From Bacilli bacterium (GTDB taxonomy: Bacteria; Bacillota_I; Bacilli_A; JAJDGJ01): 64,000 bases of DNA. This document shows, one piece after another, positions 61,729 through 64,000 of the stretch (position 1 is its first letter; every line of letters starts with the position of its first letter). The notes below the pieces were generated by a model. The model did not search any database and was not told the DNA's origin. It saw only the letters and a program-made list of their open reading frames with translations. Made by a program: the position numbers and the translations under genes. The DNA is taken from assembly GCA_031272545.1 (NCBI GenBank), contig JAISTP010000024.1:43054-107053 (forward strand), given 5' to 3'.

Positions 61729-63014
61729 TAGAGAATACCTCTTAACTCATTAATTACTTTTTTAGTTAAATACTCATATCCCTTATCACTTAAATGAATA
61801 TTTCTTTTACTAGGTAAAAAACTATCTTTATTATTAAATATCTCATCTGCAACATTAATAAAACTTACTTGTTTATAAGTACTGGCTATATTTTTATAAT
61901 AATTATTTAATAAATCCATATCATTAAAAATTTGAAATACTTTAGAATGAGGATAAGGAAAATATAATCCCATTAAAATAATTTTAATATTATTATTAAT
62001 GACAATAATCTTTTCAATAATCTTTTTAGTTTTATTAAATACTATGTGATATTCATTTAATAAATCTTCTTTAGTTATTTTACCTTTCTTAACTATTTTT
62101 AAGATATCATTAGCTCCAATACTCATCATAATTAAATTAGTTTTTTTAATATCATTAATTAATTCTTTATTGTCTAAATAATTATTTAAATAGGCACTAT
62201 CGATACCAGAAATAGCTTTATTATTACTATTTAAAACTAGTCCTTCATTATCTAAATAGTCTATTACTCTTTGATAATATCCTTTTGTAATATTACCTAA
62301 ATAATCTTCACCAGCAGTGATACTATCTCCTAGTCCCATAATATTTAAAGCATCATTATTTAAATTATATTCTTTTTTTAATTTACTAATCTTATTAAAT
62401 ATAACATCTTTTAATTCGACACTAGATAATTCTTGATATTCATTAGCTTTTACTAACTCATTAATAACAATTCTAACATTATTATCTTTGTAACTTATAT
62501 AGATAGGTAAGATAGGTAATTTATTTCTTTTCATAATACTAAATAAGCCAGTATTAAATTCTAAGAATAATTTACTTTTATTACGAGTACCTTCAGGAAA
62601 GACAACCACACTACCTTTATTATTTTTTACATCAGTACTTACTTGTTTAAATAGATTAACTCCTTGCCTAGAATCATTACGATCTAACGAATATGAATTA
62701 CTTAATTTTATAAATTTATTAAATAAAGGTAATTTAAACAACTCCTTTTTCGCAATAAATTTAATTGGTTGTTTAAAAGTTTCAATTAAACAAAAGATAT
62801 CATTATAATCTTGATGATTACAAATAATAAAACAACTATCTAACTTAGTTTTATTTAAATTAATTACTTCTATATTTAAATGTAAGTTATTAACTAATTC
62901 ATGATTAATTTTCTTTAAAACATTATAATTTTTATTTAAATCATTAACTTTTAAATTTTTTAAAATATTAAAATAATTCTTAAGAATGGCTTTAATAATA
63001 ATAAACATTTTCAT
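61728..63014 (-). CDS. PlsC-type acyltransferase fused to SGNH hydrolase
   Basis: 428 residues. Residues 1-205 are a lysophospholipid/1-acylglycerol-3-phosphate acyltransferase with N-H67-Q-D-Y-N-D72 (H-x4-D), a membrane-associating N-terminus and F-P-E-G-T-R (139-144). Residues 220-428 are an SGNH/GDSL hydrolase with G-L-G-D-S231-I-T-A-G, G-A-N-D-I-L and C-terminal I-H-L-S-D-K-G-Y. Both sets of catalytic residues are present. The stop of acpS overlaps its start (ATGA). An enzyme able both to add and to remove acyl groups would suit phospholipid remodelling or proofreading (inference). Confidence 0.87.
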   Translation of the reverse strand: MKMFIIIKAILKNYFNILKNLKVNDLNKNYNVLKKINHELVNNLHLNIEVINLNKTKLDSCFIICNHQDYNDIFCLIETFKQPIKFIAKKELFKLPLFNKFIKLSNSYSLDRNDSRQGVNLFKQVSTDVKNNKGSVVVFPEGTRNKSKLFLEFNTGLFSIMKRNKLPILPIYISYKDNNVRIVINELVKANEYQELSSVELKDVIFNKISKLKKEYNLNNDALNIMGLGDSITAGEDYLGNITKGYYQRVIDYLDNEGLVLNSNNKAISGIDSAYLNNYLDNKELINDIKKTNLIMMSIGANDILKIVKKGKITKEDLLNEYHIVFNKTKKIIEKIIVINNNIKIILMGLYFPYPHSKVFQIFNDMDLLNNYYKNIASTYKQVSFINVADEIFNNKDSFLPSKRNIHLSDKGYEYLTKKVINELRGIL

Positions 63015-63382
63015 TTATTATCACCTATTAAGACAATCGCAATAGCATAATCTTGATCATGGCTTAAACTAATATTAACTTCTTTATTAGTTATTAAAGC
63101 ATTATTACTATCATAAAGCACTTCTAAATCATGAAAATCCACTTTTCCAATTCCAAGTCCTAATGCTTTAGCATAAGCTTCTTTACAAGCATAGCGACCA
63201 CCTAAAAACTCAATTTTTCTTCTTTTATTAGTTAATTTATAATAAAGTAATTGTTCATTCTCACTTAAAATTCTATTAATAAATGACTTATTATCAATCT
63301 TATTTTCCATTCTAGGTAAATAAACTAAGTCAATACCAATATTATTTATCTTATTATTTATCAAGGGCAAATCTAATTTCAC
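63011..63382 (-). CDS. acpS: Holo-[acyl-carrier-protein] synthase
   Basis: 123 residues. Transfers phosphopantetheine from CoA to ACP. I-G-I-D-L-V-Y-L-P-R carries the metal-binding Asp, F-L-G-G-R-Y-A-C-K-E-A-Y-A-K-A the Glu/Lys motif, and S-L-S-H-D-Q-D-Y-A-I-A the C-terminal signature. The start is uncertain: GTG 63382 gives 14 residues more than the family norm and overlaps fabZ by 29 bases, while later TTG/ATA codons lack ribosome sites. Overlaps the next gene by 4 bases. Confidence 0.9.
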   Translation of the reverse strand: MKLDLPLINNKINNIGIDLVYLPRMENKIDNKSFINRILSENEQLLYYKLTNKRRKIEFLGGRYACKEAYAKALGLGIGKVDFHDLEVLYDSNNALITNKEVNISLSHDQDYAIAIVLIGDNK

Positions 63383-63779
63383 CTATAACCACAACCTTAT
63401 CATCAACACTTGCTTTAACTTGAGCTATTCCCATAAAACCTTTAAAGTTTATTAATTCAGCTTCTAGAGTTAAAGTATCACCAGGTATTACTTGTCCTTT
63501 AAAACGACATTTATCAATACCAATAAAATAAGCTAGTTTATTCTTATGTTCAGGTTTAGAAAGTAATAAAATAGCGCCTGCTTGGGCTAATGCTTCTACT
63601 ATTAAAACACCAGGCATAAGATGTTTTTGTGGAAAATGACCCATAAATTGCATTTCATTAGCACTCACATTTTTTATAGCTTTAATTTTAGTTTCATTCA
63701 TTTCAATTACTTTATCTACTAATAAAAAAGGATAACGATGAGGAATAATTTCTTGAATTTGATTAGAATTTAATTGCAT
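63354..63779 (-). CDS. fabZ: 3-hydroxyacyl-ACP dehydratase FabZ
   Basis: 141 residues. Hot-dog fold dehydratase of type II fatty acid synthesis. I-P-H-R-Y-P-F-L-L-V-D-K, catalytic His in M-G-H-F-P-Q-K-H-L-M-P-G-V, and Glu in I-V-E-A-L-A-Q-A-G. Starts 2 bases after the fabF stop; 3' end overlaps acpS. Confidence 0.96.
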   Translation of the reverse strand: MQLNSNQIQEIIPHRYPFLLVDKVIEMNETKIKAIKNVSANEMQFMGHFPQKHLMPGVLIVEALAQAGAILLLSKPEHKNKLAYFIGIDKCRFKGQVIPGDTLTLEAELINFKGFMGIAQVKASVDDKVVVIGEIRFALDK

Positions 63780-63781
63780 AT

Positions 63782-64000
63782 TTAATCACCATACTCTTTC
63801 AATATAATAATGGCATTATGGCCACCAAAGCCTAATGAATTAGACATTATAGTTTTAATATCTTTATGTACTGCTTTATTAAATGTATAGTCTAAATCAC
63901 ATTCTTCATCATGATGAAGAAAATTAATTGTCGGACATATAATATTATTTTGCATCATTTTAATACTTAAAATAGCTTCAATAGCACCAGCAGCGCCTAA
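63782..64000 (-). CDS. fabF: Beta-ketoacyl-ACP synthase II, C-terminal 72 residues
   Basis: Frame open to the window edge. L-G-A-A-G-A-I-E-A-I-L-S, C-P-T-I-N and N-S-L-G-F-G-G-H-N-A-I-I-I-L-K are the FabF C-terminal signature; the preceding catalytic His (T-G-H) is just outside. Stop TAA at 63782, 2 bases before the fabZ start codon, making it the first visible gene of the fab operon. Confidence 0.92.
   Translation of the reverse strand, partial: LGAAGAIEAILSIKMMQNNIICPTINFLHHDEECDLDYTFNKAVHKDIKTIMSNSLGFGGHNAIIILKEYGD

Noticed and set aside
1..64000. Mycoplasma-type code with TGA as Trp
   Set aside because: TGA ends several genes at their expected lengths (ybaK, hydE, acpS) and Trp is encoded by TGG throughout.
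1..64000. tRNA or rRNA genes
   Set aside because: No TTCRANY-type T-arm within a cloverleaf and no rRNA-like stretch was seen on either strand by eye; a covariance scan would settle this.

Overview
The window is a very AT-rich, densely packed stretch of a low-GC Gram-positive chromosome read with the standard bacterial code (TGA is a stop). Two LPxTG-type surface proteins, a sortase, an alanine racemase and an RpfB-like wall enzyme indicate a peptidoglycan wall. [FeFe]-hydrogenase maturases, tryptophanase, rubrerythrin, a flavodiiron protein and a radical-SAM-rich gene set indicate a fermentative, probably gut-associated anaerobe. Erysipelotrichia or a related Bacillota lineage is the best guess, but no rRNA or tRNA is present to confirm it.

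Layout. 1-9.9 kb: the end of an M20 amidohydrolase, a thrombospondin-type-3 repeat surface protein, a DUF2130 protein, an orphan response regulator, ybaK-alr, a PatB/MalY lyase and rubrerythrin. 9.9-13.0 kb: a lactococcin-972-like bacteriocin operon with a 43-residue leader gene. 13.1-19.3 kb: an RpfB-like enzyme with an Mrp-type ATPase, two tandem EamA transporters, a candidate small RNA, an M20 paralogue that has lost metal ligands, and a MarR regulator. 19.8-31.4 kb: ridA, an LPKTG protein, hydE-hydG-hydF, an alanyl-tRNA editing protein, a repeat-rich C39-like protein and cydAB. 31.5-40.5 kb: an LDH-like enzyme, deoB, an Rrf2 / acyl-CoA dehydrogenase-ETF-rubredoxin fusion / flavodiiron operon, a shrunken CDP-glycerol transferase relative, and tryptophanase with a YheO-type regulator. 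40.7-50.3 kb: a lipoprotein, an ArsC-like protein, cardiolipin synthase, a TauE exporter, a nucleoside-type ABC importer, a second small RNA candidate, a decayed gene, a small kinase, an aldo/keto reductase-ferredoxin and a YjdI-like ferredoxin. 50.4-58.6 kb: a drug/peptide ABC exporter, an AbiF-type HEPN protein with a convergent structured RNA, an SGNH hydrolase, recD2 and mnmA. 58.7-64.0 kb: sortase, an ECF S-component, and a fatty-acid-synthesis operon (fabF, fabZ, acpS, a PlsC-SGNH fusion, birA, bioY, fabT).

Three themes connect the genes. Oxygen is handled by CydAB, rubrerythrin and a flavodiiron protein whose operon partner is an unusual three-domain flavin/rubredoxin fusion. Membrane lipids are made by an overlapping fab operon that also carries biotin uptake and ligation, its FabT repressor and an acyltransferase fused to an esterase. 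Defence and competition are represented by the bacteriocin operon and by the AbiF/ncRNA pair.

The observation I consider most worth following is that the AbiF gene and its RNA lie inside a 1,038-bp unit bounded by a perfect 32-bp direct repeat. One copy of the repeat is the 3' end of the neighbouring SGNH hydrolase gene. This looks like a recently inserted or excisable minimal cassette with no recombinase of its own.
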